Shown here one piece after another: positions 16,164 through 26,193 of a DNA stretch of 64,000 nucleotides (positions are counted from its first letter, which is position 1; every line of letters begins with the position of its first letter). The notes under the pieces are model-generated. The model worked only from the letters and a program-made list of their open reading frames with translations, was not told the origin of the DNA and did no database searches. A program made the translations under genes and the position numbers. Location: contig NC_007645.1 of the NCBI RefSeq assembly GCF_000012985.1, positions 4,424,581 to 4,488,580 of the forward strand, written 5' to 3'. The stretch comes from Hahella chejuensis KCTC 2396. GTDB lineage: Bacteria > Pseudomonadota > Gammaproteobacteria > Pseudomonadales > Oleiphilaceae.

Positions 16164-19100
16164 CTATAAGCTGCTCGGACAGTCGTACCGCTTTATCCAT
16201 CCCGGTGTGAAGGGGTTAACCGTACTGCTGGCGAAAAGCTCCATTTCTCCATTGCGATGGTCAACACTGATCATCACGTTGTATAAACGGGAAGAACTCC
16301 CTTTGCTCACCTTATGAGCGTCCAATAATCGGAACAGTCCCCAATCTCCTTCATAGGCGTCAGTGTGCAAAGTTTCGTTCAGGTCCTCGAAGACGACTCT
16401 CGCGCCACTCTTGTCCGCCGGCCAGTCCATGCTCATTTTCAACTGAGGACCATGAGTGTATCGCAACCGCTGACTACCCACCTCGAAGTCGAAACGACGG
16501 ACGGTGTTATCAAGTTTATGCGGTTTTACCTGGAAACGAACGTGCGGGTCTTCACCTTTGTCGCCAAAGAATACACGGCGGATAGAGTCAGCCACCTGCA
16601 TCTGTTGCAAGGCTTGACTGCTGATGCCAATACCACGACCATCCACGCCCTTGGCGCGCCAGGATGAAGTGATGAATGGCGCGACGTTCGCCTTGACGAA
16701 ACTGTCTTCAATGCCGCCAGGTTTAAAGAACGCCGCAAAGTCGCTCAGGGAAGCGTCACTGGATGATCTGGAAGAGAATGGGTAGTTTTTAGCCAACGTC
16801 TTCTGGTAGACAGAGTACACTTCTCTATTCCAGGCCGCGCTCAAGTGCGAACCACCTGCGCCCAACAGCACTTTCCAGCTTTGATCGCCCATCGACTCCA
16901 ACCATCCTTTCAGATAGCTTGGCGCTCTTGATGCCGTGACACGCAATGCTTTGACAGGGTCTTCACCGCCACTGAAACGGGCCAGTGCGAACTTGAAAGC
17001 AGCCTCAGATGAGTTTGGTGCAAGAGATGTCTCTTCCAATTTGTCGAATATGCCGCGCAGTTTTTCCCAATAGCGGTCAATTTCTTTATCTTCCATCAAC
17101 CTATGCAGCGACTTGAAAGCATCATCCACGGGCGTAGGCTCACGCTGCTGCGCCACCAGATTAGCGGCCGCATCCAAAGCCTGGCCTGTGCGTCCACTGA
17201 CATTTGCGTCAGGAAGCGGTGGCGTTAGCAACGTTTCTTTGCTGGCGCGAGTCAACAGAGTCAATATTGGAGACTGAGTACGATCCAGGTTGTTGGCCAG
17301 CTTGTTGCGCGCCACATCCATAGAGCCGAAGTCGACCACTTTGGGAGAGTTCAGCGCCCGGCTCCAAACGTCAATATAATCGGTGAAATAGAGATGCTTG
17401 ATCTTCTCTACAATGTTCTCAACATCCTTTTCAGAGAAGTCTTCTTCCACTTGTGCGCCAAGAATCCATTGTTCGCTTGAGTAACGCTTCACCAGATTAG
17501 AATCGGGAGAGAGGTCCAGCTTGCCGTATCCTGCTTTAGTGTACAGACGCGGAATCTTCAGGTCCGAGCTGACTTGCGAATCCACTACAAACGTACCCGC
17601 AAAGTCCACGCCCAAGTCGTCGCGCAAATTCAGGAAACCTGCGAATTCAGGCTGGCGCTTGATCTGCTGATAAATACGTCTCTCGATCGGGATAGTTCTC
17701 AGCTTCTCCCGGCTACGCTCAACAACCGTATCCTTCAGAGACAAATCCGTAAAGTTGCTGTCCAGCACTTGGTTCAGATGTGTTTTCAGCGCGTTCTGCT
17801 CAGAAGCCTTGCCGGGAAGCTTCTCCTCCCAATAACGCGCAAACCAGGTCTTGATTTCATTATTATCGCGAACCCGGCTGTTCCCCATCATCAGATAAAC
17901 GCGCAGCGCTTCATATATGGCGTCATTGTTGTCTTCCGTAACCAACACGCCTTCCAATCTCTGGCGCAACAATGGCGTCAGGAAATGACGTAAGGAGGCG
18001 TCAAAAGTATTTTCAGTTTCTGCAACAACGCCGGAATCATACAGCCCCAAATTGCTCAGCCAAGGGTGATCCACTTCCGAATAGAGCTGCTGAGCGTCTT
18101 CCAATGGCTTCAAAATATCCAGCACCTGCTCGAATTCATTCGGCTCAGGAGTTGCTGACGCCAACTGATTGTGCTTGTTCAACAGTTCCTGAATATCCGC
18201 CATCATGTTCTGTGTACTCACCACACTTGAAGTCCACGCGGCAAGTGCGCCGCCAAAGGCGAGTAGGAGGGTGATGAAAGCGACGCGACGCGACCACTTT
18301 ATATGGCCTTCGTAGCGGGTATTAAGCGTAGCGATTTCCGCCTCAGGGAAAACAACCTCTTTCAACAACTTGTTCAGGAAGAAACTTTTACCTGCGCCCG
18401 GCGCATTGGCGGCAACGTTATAGTTGATGCCATAGTTGGAAGACAGGTTCGCCAGAATCCGGTCGATCGGACGGCCTTCCTGGGTGCCACTGGTGAAATA
18501 TACGCCGCGGAGCAGCGACTGTTTTTCGAAACGACTGGTTTTGAAAACGGACTTGATAAAGCTATCCAGGACTGAGCGCATGTTTTCCACTTGCCCTGGG
18601 AAAGCGAGAATCTTAGAACGGCGGCGGGTGTCTCGCTCTTGATGCGCCCGCCAAATCACTCTCTCATTCAATCGCTTGACCAATGCTTCAAACTCGGGAG
18701 CAAAGTACTCCGCCGTCTGAGACGCATTCTGATCCTCTGTATTAGGGAAAGTCATCCCCCAGACTTTTTCACGCTCAGTGGCGCCGAGATTTTCAAAGAA
18801 CTCATTAAAGCCGGAAATAAGATCCGCTTTCGTGAAGAGGAAATAAATAGGGAAGCGAACCTGAAAATTCTCAGCCAGTTCCTGAATTCGATTGCGAATG
18901 AGCTCAGCATGCTGCATACGCTCGGCTTCGCTGGAGCTCAGTAAATCCTGAACGCTCACCGCCAGAAGGACGCCGTTGATCGGTCTGCGCATACGATGTT
19001 TTTTCAGCAGCGCAAGGAAATTACGCCAGCCCGTGCGGTCCTGGGCGGCGTCGCTGTCCTGGGTGGTGTAACGACCGGCCGTATCGATCAATACCGCTTC

Positions 19101-19622
19101 ATCCGTAAACCACCAATCGCAGTTACGGGTACCGCCAACGCCGCCAATTTGCTGCAGCCCCAGCTTTTCTTTCAATGGAAAGTGCAGGCCGGAATTAATC
19201 AGCGCAGTCGTCTTACCTGCGCCCGGCGGCCCAATGATGATATACCAGGGTAACTGGTAGACAGAACGTCGCCCCGCCTTGGTGTCGAACTTCGCGGTGC
19301 GCAGCAGACTCATCGCCTCACGGAAACGCTCGCCGACAACTCTCGCTTCCTCATCAGATGCGGAAGGCTTGGCTTCTTCTTGAATCGCCTCCACCATGGA
19401 GTTGTTCTGCTTGCGTTGCCCCAGCATTTTTATCAAGAAGATAATGGTGGCGACAAACCAGACACAGAGTATGACGACCAGTCTGACCGCCCCGGAAGCG
19501 GGCTCTGCTTTTTCTCCGAAGCGGACGTAATCGGCCCCGAACCATATCACCAGAGAAAGCGCTATAAGTCCCACTATCGTCAAAAACCGTGGGTCAATCA
19601 TCCATTTAAAAAAGCGGGACAT
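16164..19622 (-). CDS. tssM: TssM (IcmF), T6SS inner-membrane channel ATPase-like protein
   Basis: About 1150 residues, normal for TssM. Two N-terminal membrane helices (IVGLIALSLVIWFGA and VVILCVWFVATIIFLI) are followed by a cytosolic NTPase domain with intact Walker A GPPGAGKT (about 131-138) and a Walker B-like VLIDTAGRYTT. A third helix (VAFITLLLAFGGALAAW, about 445) leads into the large periplasmic region that contacts TssJ. The protein joins TssL and TssJ in the trans-envelope complex. I chose the ATG at 19622 because GAGGAG precedes it; one at 19634 adds 4 residues without a ribosome site. It follows tssL. Confidence 0.95.
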   Translation of the reverse strand: MSRFFKWMIDPRFLTIVGLIALSLVIWFGADYVRFGEKAEPASGAVRLVVILCVWFVATIIFLIKMLGQRKQNNSMVEAIQEEAKPSASDEEARVVGERFREAMSLLRTAKFDTKAGRRSVYQLPWYIIIGPPGAGKTTALINSGLHFPLKEKLGLQQIGGVGGTRNCDWWFTDEAVLIDTAGRYTTQDSDAAQDRTGWRNFLALLKKHRMRRPINGVLLAVSVQDLLSSSEAERMQHAELIRNRIQELAENFQVRFPIYFLFTKADLISGFNEFFENLGATEREKVWGMTFPNTEDQNASQTAEYFAPEFEALVKRLNERVIWRAHQERDTRRRSKILAFPGQVENMRSVLDSFIKSVFKTSRFEKQSLLRGVYFTSGTQEGRPIDRILANLSSNYGINYNVAANAPGAGKSFFLNKLLKEVVFPEAEIATLNTRYEGHIKWSRRVAFITLLLAFGGALAAWTSSVVSTQNMMADIQELLNKHNQLASATPEPNEFEQVLDILKPLEDAQQLYSEVDHPWLSNLGLYDSGVVAETENTFDASLRHFLTPLLRQRLEGVLVTEDNNDAIYEALRVYLMMGNSRVRDNNEIKTWFARYWEEKLPGKASEQNALKTHLNQVLDSNFTDLSLKDTVVERSREKLRTIPIERRIYQQIKRQPEFAGFLNLRDDLGVDFAGTFVVDSQVSSDLKIPRLYTKAGYGKLDLSPDSNLVKRYSSEQWILGAQVEEDFSEKDVENIVEKIKHLYFTDYIDVWSRALNSPKVVDFGSMDVARNKLANNLDRTQSPILTLLTRASKETLLTPPLPDANVSGRTGQALDAAANLVAQQREPTPVDDAFKSLHRLMEDKEIDRYWEKLRGIFDKLEETSLAPNSSEAAFKFALARFSGGEDPVKALRVTASRAPSYLKGWLESMGDQSWKVLLGAGGSHLSAAWNREVYSVYQKTLAKNYPFSSRSSSDASLSDFAAFFKPGGIEDSFVKANVAPFITSSWRAKGVDGRGIGISSQALQQMQVADSIRRVFFGDKGEDPHVRFQVKPHKLDNTVRRFDFEVGSQRLRYTHGPQLKMSMDWPADKSGARVVFEDLNETLHTDAYEGDWGLFRLLDAHKVSKGSSSRLYNVMISVDHRNGEMELFASSTVNPFTPGWIKRYDCPSSL

Positions 19623-19707
19623 AAGTCTCCTCATGCAACCGAAAAAGAGAGTTCAAACTACAGGACCGGATATCCGATTCGGGGAGCGGTCCGATCGATT
19701 CATCAAC

Positions 19708-20589
19708 TTAAGACTGATACTTCTGCGTCAGTTCCTGAAGCTGCTGTTCCTGCGCGTCGGTCACCGTACCCAGCCAATAGCGGAAGCCGCTATAACTCAG
19801 TAACAGTCCCGCGGCCATGATGGACGCGACAACCCACAGCGGCACGTACTCCGAAATACGCTTTTTAGCTGGAGTGGCGCCACGCCAACGAGGAGACAGA
19901 TCCCCGTCAAACTCGCCTCGCTGCATCTGAATTGTACGCACCAAGTTGTCGCGAATGGTCTCCAGATAATCCCTGCCACGAGGGTCCAGCTTATATTTCC
20001 CCTCAAAGCCCAGGCTCAGACACACGTATATCAGCTCAATGAGGTCGATATACTTGGCCGGGGTCGCCAGTATCTTGTCCAAAATCAGGAAGACTTTCTC
20101 ACCGCCCACGTTCTCACGGTGAAACGTGCTGAGAAGCGTCGCTCGCGACCAGCCGACCTCCGCACCCCAGGGGGTGTTCATGATCGCTTCGTCCAGCGCC
20201 GAGCACAAAACATAGCGAGCCGATAGCACGACATCAGAGGCCACCCCTTTTGACTGCGCTTCGGACTCAAAACGGCGAATCTGTTGGATAACCTGCTGGC
20301 GCAGCTGATTCGGGTTTTGCACCTGCACGGTCTGACGCAACTCTCCCAGTAATGCGATCAGCTCCGAGGCGCTGGCGGTAAGAGGGTTTAACCCCTGCTT
20401 AACATCCAAACCCTGTCCGCCGTCAACGGCGCTAGGAGGAGGAGTTGGCGCCTGATGGGGCGCAAAAGCCGTCGGCGGAGGCTGTGTCGACAGGCCGCCA
20501 GAAGAGCGGCCCCCGGGTGTGGGTACAATGACTGTACGATCACTGCCGCCAGCGCCGCCGAAAAATGTTTTATCAGAATCGTTGCTCAT
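19708..20589 (-). CDS. tssL: TssL (DotU family), T6SS inner-membrane protein
   Basis: A 293-residue TssL. A Gly/Pro-rich N-terminal leader of about 80 residues (FFGGAGGSDRTV, PPPTAFAPHQAPTPPPS) precedes the DotU helical domain (NPLTASASELIALLGELR, ARYVLCSALDEAIMNTPWG, FHRENVGGEKVFLILDKI, YVCLSLGFEGKYKLDPRG). One membrane helix near the C-terminus (LWVVASIMAAGLLLSYSGF) anchors it tail-first. There is no C-terminal OmpA-like peptidoglycan-binding extension, so envelope anchoring must come from elsewhere. It forms the membrane complex with TssM and TssJ and lies between tssK and tssM. Confidence 0.95.
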   Translation of the reverse strand: MSNDSDKTFFGGAGGSDRTVIVPTPGGRSSGGLSTQPPPTAFAPHQAPTPPPSAVDGGQGLDVKQGLNPLTASASELIALLGELRQTVQVQNPNQLRQQVIQQIRRFESEAQSKGVASDVVLSARYVLCSALDEAIMNTPWGAEVGWSRATLLSTFHRENVGGEKVFLILDKILATPAKYIDLIELIYVCLSLGFEGKYKLDPRGRDYLETIRDNLVRTIQMQRGEFDGDLSPRWRGATPAKKRISEYVPLWVVASIMAAGLLLSYSGFRYWLGTVTDAQEQQLQELTQKYQS

Positions 20590-20693
20590 GACTTCTAATC
20601 TCGCTAAAGCCGTCCATTCGCTTCATATTAAAACGCCGCGTCTCGCAATGAAACGCGGCGAGGGCTAAACGCCTCTCTTCGAAGCAAAAACGA

Positions 20694-22031
20694 TTAATCC
20701 CTGATTGCCCAAAACTCCATTTCCAAACCTGGGAAATCCGCGCCGATATGCACGGCAAAACCGCTGGATTGCGCCAAGGCTCGCCAGTAGTCGCTATTGC
20801 GATCCAACTGGAAGTAGGTGAAACCGGTATGGAATGGAATTTGTCTCGGCGCCACAGGCAGGGCTTGCAGCCCGATGCCAGGCAACGCCGCATTGATCAA
20901 GTCGCGAATACGTTCGACCGGCGCGATTTTCACTTGGCTTGGGAAACGGCTGCGGATCTGATCCGACTTCATCTGGGCCTTGACCGCCAATATGTAAGTC
21001 GCCTTCTCCACCAATGACCGGTCCGTAATTGGAGAAACATAAATACCATAGCGACGCTCAACCAGATCCAAGGATACGGCGGAGGTCTCGCTTACCGTAT
21101 TCATGTACTGATTCAGAATCTGCATCAACTGTGGGATAGATTTTTCCAGCTCGTCATGGTGATACGCCGGCATGGTCGCGGGAGGCCGGCGCTGAACGCT
21201 GGTGAACGTCGCCAATTCGCCAGCTATCTGCATTAGCTCGCCGAATACGTCTACAGGATGTAGCGGGCGGATTTGCGCCAAATGCAACAACCAGGGCTCA
21301 ACCCGGTTAATCATCTGCAGCATCAGGAAGTCTGCGATCTCGGAAGTGCCCTGTCTGCCGCTGTCTCTCAATCGGCCCGCCAATGCTTCCGCGCGTAAAT
21401 TCAAGCTGCCGGCCACTTCCTGCAACAGGTTGGCCATGCGAGGATGCGCTCTTACATCCAGCATGGGCGGGATAAACTGAGAATCGAGAACTATTTCTCC
21501 ATCATCCCGTTTGTCCTGTATCCGCGCGATGGGCAATACAGCGTAACCACTGCGATCTTCTCTTTCCAGCAGGATACGAAAACGTAGTTGCCCAATCTGT
21601 ATTTTGGAACTGTCGCTATGTTCGGAGGTGGAGTCAAAGGTTTCCAGCTCACGGGCGTTAAAGCGCACCAGTGTCTGATTGTCCTCTTCCAGATGCGTGT
21701 CGGGCGACCCTGGACGCTTAACAGGAATACCTAGATAAACCGTTTGATTCTGCAGCCCTTTCTCGGGCTCCAGAATATCAAGCTCAGAATCTATATCCGG
21801 AACGTTGAACGGCGTGCCATCGGGAAAAATACCTCTGCAGCGATTGATGGAGAACTTTCCAAGCTTCAACACCTGGCTGTCGATCTCCAGATCATAAAAT
21901 CCCCAAAAAAATGCCTTTAGAGGCTTGCAGCGGGCTTCGAGCAATGACTCATGATAGCGGTCCTGTTGCTGAAAGTGCTGCGGACGAAGGAACATGCCCT
22001 CCGTCCATACGACGCGGTTTTCAAATGACAT
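20694..22031 (-). CDS. tssK: TssK, T6SS baseplate-membrane adaptor
   Basis: A 445-residue protein of normal TssK length, beginning with the family signature VVWTEGMFLRPQHFQQQDRY. Further marks are FFWGFYDLEID, INRCRGIFPDGTPFNVPD and the C-terminal YFQLDRNSDYW segment. TssK trimers link the baseplate wedges to the TssL/TssM membrane complex and share ancestry with phage receptor-binding proteins. The gene lies 15 bases after tssJ. Its baseplate partners TssE, TssF and TssG are not encoded in this window. Confidence 0.95.
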   Translation of the reverse strand: MSFENRVVWTEGMFLRPQHFQQQDRYHESLLEARCKPLKAFFWGFYDLEIDSQVLKLGKFSINRCRGIFPDGTPFNVPDIDSELDILEPEKGLQNQTVYLGIPVKRPGSPDTHLEEDNQTLVRFNARELETFDSTSEHSDSSKIQIGQLRFRILLEREDRSGYAVLPIARIQDKRDDGEIVLDSQFIPPMLDVRAHPRMANLLQEVAGSLNLRAEALAGRLRDSGRQGTSEIADFLMLQMINRVEPWLLHLAQIRPLHPVDVFGELMQIAGELATFTSVQRRPPATMPAYHHDELEKSIPQLMQILNQYMNTVSETSAVSLDLVERRYGIYVSPITDRSLVEKATYILAVKAQMKSDQIRSRFPSQVKIAPVERIRDLINAALPGIGLQALPVAPRQIPFHTGFTYFQLDRNSDYWRALAQSSGFAVHIGADFPGLEMEFWAIRD

Positions 22032-22045
22032 CGAATAGCCCCGGA

Positions 22046-22525
22046 TTAATCCTTGATGCGCATGCCAAGGCGGTCAACGAACAGATCCAGTTTGTTGCTG
22101 GTGTTCTGATCGATCTGGAAGACCACTTTGGTGGAAGCGTCGTCGTAACGGATATATTCCGCCATGACGCCGATATAATGAGTGCGTTTATCGAAGGTGA
22201 AGGTCTCTTCCCGCAACTCGCCCGGGGTTAACTCTTTCAATTTATACGTTTTCACCAGATCGCGGCCCAATACTTCTTTGGCGCTCTGGAACAGGGCGAT
22301 GAATTCTTCCTGATCAAACTGACGATCATTTTCCAGTTCGAATATATTCAGAATGACAGGGGAAGCCCGCCCATCTTCGTTAGGATTGACGTCATTGGCG
22401 CCGTGAATCCTCAAAGTGACGGTGGTTTCCCGTCCGGTCCATTTGCCTACAGTCGTACACCCGGCCACCGTCAAGGCCAAGAGCAACAACATAGCCCAAT
22501 TTTTGAAAGAAGCCTGGCATCTCAT
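22046..22525 (-). CDS. tssJ: TssJ, T6SS outer-membrane lipoprotein
   Basis: A 159-residue lipoprotein from the ATG at 22525, selected because GGAGGAC lies 10 bases upstream; the longer reading starts 12 codons earlier without a site. The signal has a hydrophobic core MLLLLALTV and lipobox VAGC. The mature part has the TssJ fold signs: VTLRIHGANDVNPNEDGRASPVIL-type strand, then NIFELENDRQFDQEEF and a late TFDKRTHYIGVMAEY. TssJ ties the TssM periplasmic domain to the outer membrane. It lies between tagH and tssK. Confidence 0.93.
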   Translation of the reverse strand: MRCQASFKNWAMLLLLALTVAGCTTVGKWTGRETTVTLRIHGANDVNPNEDGRASPVILNIFELENDRQFDQEEFIALFQSAKEVLGRDLVKTYKLKELTPGELREETFTFDKRTHYIGVMAEYIRYDDASTKVVFQIDQNTSNKLDLFVDRLGMRIKD

Positions 22526-22751
22526 GAACAAAAGTCCTCCATATTGATAGATTCGCGCCATCTAAACTATGTAATCAGCCTGACGCATTATCAAATGCGC
22601 TCAGACAAATCTTATAAATTATAATGCTTTGCAGGGCAATTTCTGTCGTCCTGCAATTGTTTCCCTTGAATCAGAGACAGAATGTGCGGCCAGCCGCCGC
22701 ACGTTCATCAAGGGAGTTCTAGGTACAGTAATCAATTTCAAAGTGCAAGCG

Positions 22752-24638
22752 TCATTTCTGACGATTTGCCTTCAACTCATTGAAACTACGCTCATAACTT
22801 TCCGCGAAGGTTTCACCGAATAGACGCTTGAAGGTTTTTTCCGCGTCCTCGTTCATCTCTTCGAAGAAGTCCTTGTAGGCCTCCCAGTTTTTACCTGCGC
22901 CGCCAAATAACGATTTTCCACGCTGTTTTTCAAAGCGACGCTCCAGCTTTTCGGGATTAAACTGACTCATAAGATAGTCGTATGCTGCCCGAATGCCATT
23001 AAAGAGCGCTAACTGGTGATCAGAAATATCGGCAAAGGCTTCCTTTGTCGCCTCCATCGGCGACAGATAGGCGCGCCCGGATTTCGTAAACAAGTTGTCC
23101 AATGCATCTTCCGCCGACACTGAGAATTTCAGCGGGTTATTTTCAGCCGCCTGAATCATGGTGAGATTCATACGAAACTCATTTTTGATTGTCTGTCGGG
23201 CTCTCAGCGCCTTCATCAAACCATCAACTGTTTCCCGCACCATATCGGCGATAACGGGGGTCAGATTGGCCTGCTGCTCCGCAGTTAAACGCGACAAGCC
23301 CAAAGCCTGCGCCAGTCCGGCGGCCTGCTCTGGAGAAACCTGAATCGGCGGCGTGGAAACAGGCGCACGCTCGGCTTCCCGAGGCGTCTCCATAGCAGGC
23401 TGCTTCACAGGAGGCGTCTCTCGTTTGACCGGGCGCTGCTCGACCTGCCGTCTGGGCGGCACGACTTTCCCCGGCGCTTGCGCGCCCATGTTTGCAATCG
23501 GCGAATCCGGCTCGGGCTTCGGTTCGACAGGCTTTTCACTAGGCTTTGGTTCACCGGTCGGAGCCATATCATTCAATATGTCCGTGAGCGAGCCGTCACC
23601 GCCAGAAGGTTCCTTAACGGAAGGTTCAACAGGAGGGGGCTGCTGTCCCCACAAAGAGGACTCCGACGGAGAAGTGGATTCCAACGCATCAGAATTACTA
23701 ATCCCTGCGCCAGTCAGGTCCTGTATCGGTTCAATCTCTTTAGGAAGCTGGTGCGGCTGATTCAATCCCGCCAACTGTTCGGGGTGAGTGTTCACGATAT
23801 CCAGCAATGAATCCGGATTGGATTTAGGCGGGGGTTCTCTACGCGGCTTCGGCTTAGACTCAACGGGAGGCGCAGGCGCTTTCGGCGTAGACGGGATTTC
23901 CGGCTTGCGCGGCTGAATAAGGGACTTATCCCAGTCTTCAGGGATACTGGGGATATCCATGCGGCCACTCTCAGCAGAGCCGCCGCCGAGCCCAAAAGAA
24001 TCACCCAATAGATTGTCTGCGGGGGGCTCGTCTCCAGACACCCCCAATCCCAGGCCTTCATCATACAGAGACGATTTTTGCGATCCGCCAATCGCGACCA
24101 AAGGATCGACAGAAGAGTCGCCGCCAGTTAACCCCGTATCGCCGCCAATGAGCTCGCCTTTCAGTGCGCCCACAGAAGGTTTGGGCTCCGGCTCCGATCC
24201 AACGCCAGTCAGCCACTTGTCCAAATCATCCAAACCCGGGGAAGCTGCAGCGCCTGCGCCGCCTGGAATGTCATCAATGTCGGAGGTAATAGACGTTGAT
24301 TCGCCGTCATCCTGCGGCTTATCCCCTTCCACCAATAATACGAACGGCCCGAGCAAAATCTGGTCGCCCTGGTTGATAGGGGTTGGCTGGCCTTTTACCA
24401 AAGCCTGACTCAGATTGTTTAGAAATGTGCCGTTGGTGCTTTGATCAACAATTTCAAAGCCTGTTCCGTTAAATTGAATCTTCGCGTGAACGGATGATAC
24501 GTATCGGTTAGGGTCCGGCAGCACCCACGTATTCGAATTGGCGCGACCTATCGTCGCCCCATCTTCTTCAACCGTTACGATTTTGCCCGCCATCTCGCTC
24601 TCAGGCGGACATTGAACGACTCTAAGCTTTACCTGCAT
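22752..24638 (-). CDS. tagH: TagH, FHA-domain T6SS regulator
   Basis: A 628-residue protein from the ATG at 24638 (an upstream in-frame TTG adds 4). Residues about 1-100 form an FHA domain with IGRANSNTWVLPD, VSSVHAKI and STNGTFLNN, which binds phosphothreonine. A Pro/Ser/Gly-rich low-complexity linker of about 320 residues follows. The C-terminal 190 residues are the TagH/ImpI domain (RQTIKNEFRMNLTMIQ, NPLKFSVSAEDAL, GRAYLSPMEATKEAF, RLFGETFAESYERSF). FHA proteins of this type activate T6SS assembly when phosphorylated and are reversed by PppA, encoded downstream. It is the first gene of the minus-strand block. Confidence 0.92.
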   Translation of the reverse strand: MQVKLRVVQCPPESEMAGKIVTVEEDGATIGRANSNTWVLPDPNRYVSSVHAKIQFNGTGFEIVDQSTNGTFLNNLSQALVKGQPTPINQGDQILLGPFVLLVEGDKPQDDGESTSITSDIDDIPGGAGAAASPGLDDLDKWLTGVGSEPEPKPSVGALKGELIGGDTGLTGGDSSVDPLVAIGGSQKSSLYDEGLGLGVSGDEPPADNLLGDSFGLGGGSAESGRMDIPSIPEDWDKSLIQPRKPEIPSTPKAPAPPVESKPKPRREPPPKSNPDSLLDIVNTHPEQLAGLNQPHQLPKEIEPIQDLTGAGISNSDALESTSPSESSLWGQQPPPVEPSVKEPSGGDGSLTDILNDMAPTGEPKPSEKPVEPKPEPDSPIANMGAQAPGKVVPPRRQVEQRPVKRETPPVKQPAMETPREAERAPVSTPPIQVSPEQAAGLAQALGLSRLTAEQQANLTPVIADMVRETVDGLMKALRARQTIKNEFRMNLTMIQAAENNPLKFSVSAEDALDNLFTKSGRAYLSPMEATKEAFADISDHQLALFNGIRAAYDYLMSQFNPEKLERRFEKQRGKSLFGGAGKNWEAYKDFFEEMNEDAEKTFKRLFGETFAESYERSFNELKANRQK

Positions 24639-24650
24639 GGTGATTTTCAA

Positions 24651-25100
24651 GTCCGAAGGAAATATCCAGTTAGATTAACTAATTATGCTTACCAGTTAAA
24701 GCGATGCATATACTCACAATGGCTTTCCGGGTTTGCGTCCCTGACTGGGCGCAACGACACGGCGTTGTGTCGCCGACCGCCCCTAGGATAATCCTTTAGG
24801 GTTAGACAGCAACAGAATAAAACCCAAAACAATAAAAATAGACCATAAAGCCTATACTTATCGACCGGTACGCCTATATTTCATAGGCCTAAAATAGGGT
24901 TGCTAAAATTAACGCCAAATGAATAATCTGCAATCTAAGTTAAAAGCGTCATTATTTGGTATAACAGCTTCATTCTTCGGTTGTTGCTATATTAAAAGTT
25001 ATTAAGTTTATTGGACGGCGTCGCATGTCGGAGACGCTTTCTCGTCCGACGTATAGCAGGCCAGCTCCTGCTGCAAAGACAGGCGATTAAGGAACATTAA
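24651..25100. promoter_or_regulatory. Divergent promoter region between tagH and the signalling trio
   Basis: A 450-base AT-rich gap with no gene seen. It should contain the promoter of the T6SS membrane-complex operon (minus) and of the receiver gene (plus). Two dyads are visible: CGACAC (24755-24760) with GTGTCG (24767-24772), and an imperfect palindrome CCCTAGGAT-A-ATCCTTTAGGG at about 24781-24802. No assignable regulator site was recognised. Confidence 0.45.
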
Positions 25101-25859
25101 ATGGCTCAGAAAACCGCTCTCATCGTTGACGACTCAGCGACAGCTCGAATTATGCTGGCCAAGGTCCTTAACAGCATGGACGTTAAAACACGTCAAGCCA
25201 GCTCAGGGGAAGAAGCACTGAAACTGGTTCCCGCAGAACGCCCGGATCTTATCTTTCTCGACCACCTGATGCCTGGCATGGATGGTTTCCAGACACTTAA
25301 AGCGTTAAAGCAGAATCCGGAAACCAACCAGATTCCCGTCATTATGTATACCTCCCAGAACGCCATGAAATATCAGGAAGAGGCCAAGGCCCTTGGCGCA
25401 GCGGGAGTCATCACCAAGCAGGTTGATCGTGAACGTTTGTACCTGCTTGTTGAGCATGTTTATATGCAGCAGGAACTGGCTCGTACGGAAGCAGGCGTCA
25501 ACACGGTGGCGGAAGCGATCGGCCAAACGCCCATAACCACAGAGCACCCCACCGTCCCACGTAAAGTCGTCCCCTTGCGCCCTGGTCAGCAGAAAATGGA
25601 AGACCACGTGGAGCAGCGCATCGCTACTTTGCGCAGCGAACTGGAGACGCAACAAAATGAACGCTACTGGAAACCGCTGGAGGAACTGAAGAAACAGAAC
25701 AGCCGTCTACGCATTGCGCTATGGGCGATGATCGTGGTGTTCATTCTGACAGGGTTGAAGCTGAACTCTCTCGATTCCGCCTTCGAAGCGATGCAAAAAG
25801 AGGTGAACTCCGCCAGACAGGTTCTGAACGAACTGATCGCCATCATGGAAGAAACCTGA
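25101..25859 (+). CDS. Response regulator receiver protein with C-terminal membrane anchor
   Basis: A 252-residue protein. Residues 1-120 form a CheY-like receiver with acidic pair Asp10-Asp11, phosphoacceptor Asp54 in FLDHLMPGMDG, a YTSQN switch threonine and TKQVD with the conserved lysine. A linker and a coiled-coil-prone segment (EQRIATLRSELETQQNERYWKPLEELKKQNSRL) lead to one membrane helix (ALWAMIVVFILTGLKL) and a short extracytoplasmic helix. There is no DNA-binding or enzymatic output. A receiver tied to the membrane may recruit partners there. It is followed by a receiver-TPR gene and a histidine kinase on the same strand. AAGGAACAT precedes the ATG. Confidence 0.85.
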   Translation: MAQKTALIVDDSATARIMLAKVLNSMDVKTRQASSGEEALKLVPAERPDLIFLDHLMPGMDGFQTLKALKQNPETNQIPVIMYTSQNAMKYQEEAKALGAAGVITKQVDRERLYLLVEHVYMQQELARTEAGVNTVAEAIGQTPITTEHPTVPRKVVPLRPGQQKMEDHVEQRIATLRSELETQQNERYWKPLEELKKQNSRLRIALWAMIVVFILTGLKLNSLDSAFEAMQKEVNSARQVLNELIAIMEET

Positions 25860-26193
25860 CAACGCAAAGAGTCAGTAACAGAATCGGTAGCAACCGTGAA
25901 TTAGGCGGCGCTAATGCGCCCTCTAATTATTTCTCCTCCTTCCCTAATCTCGCCCATCATTGCAGGCCTTGCCAGGCGCACCAACATTCAAGGCCCTATC
26001 GCGCAAGCCTCTACCCTCGTTTCAGGCAAGAAAATAAATATCCGTTACACTTACTTAAAGTAATTCTTTAGAAAGCGGGTATTACACCGATTGTTTTTCT
26101 GAGCTTTCATCAAAGATGTCTGCTGCGCAGTGCGCCTGCATAAAAGGAAAACCCAAGTTCATCTCAGTGAGCCAATAGCCGGGAAATAGCGCA
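25860..26193. other. Gap between receiver genes, nothing recognised
   Basis: The 334 bases hold no coding sequence or hairpin that I can support. A promoter for the receiver-TPR/kinase pair could lie here because the gap is long for a continuous operon. Confidence 0.4.

Noticed and set aside
23353-23810. Plus-strand frames opposite the tagH linker
   Set aside because: The Pro/Gly/Ser-rich tagH linker leaves its complement open by composition; the peptides are low complexity.
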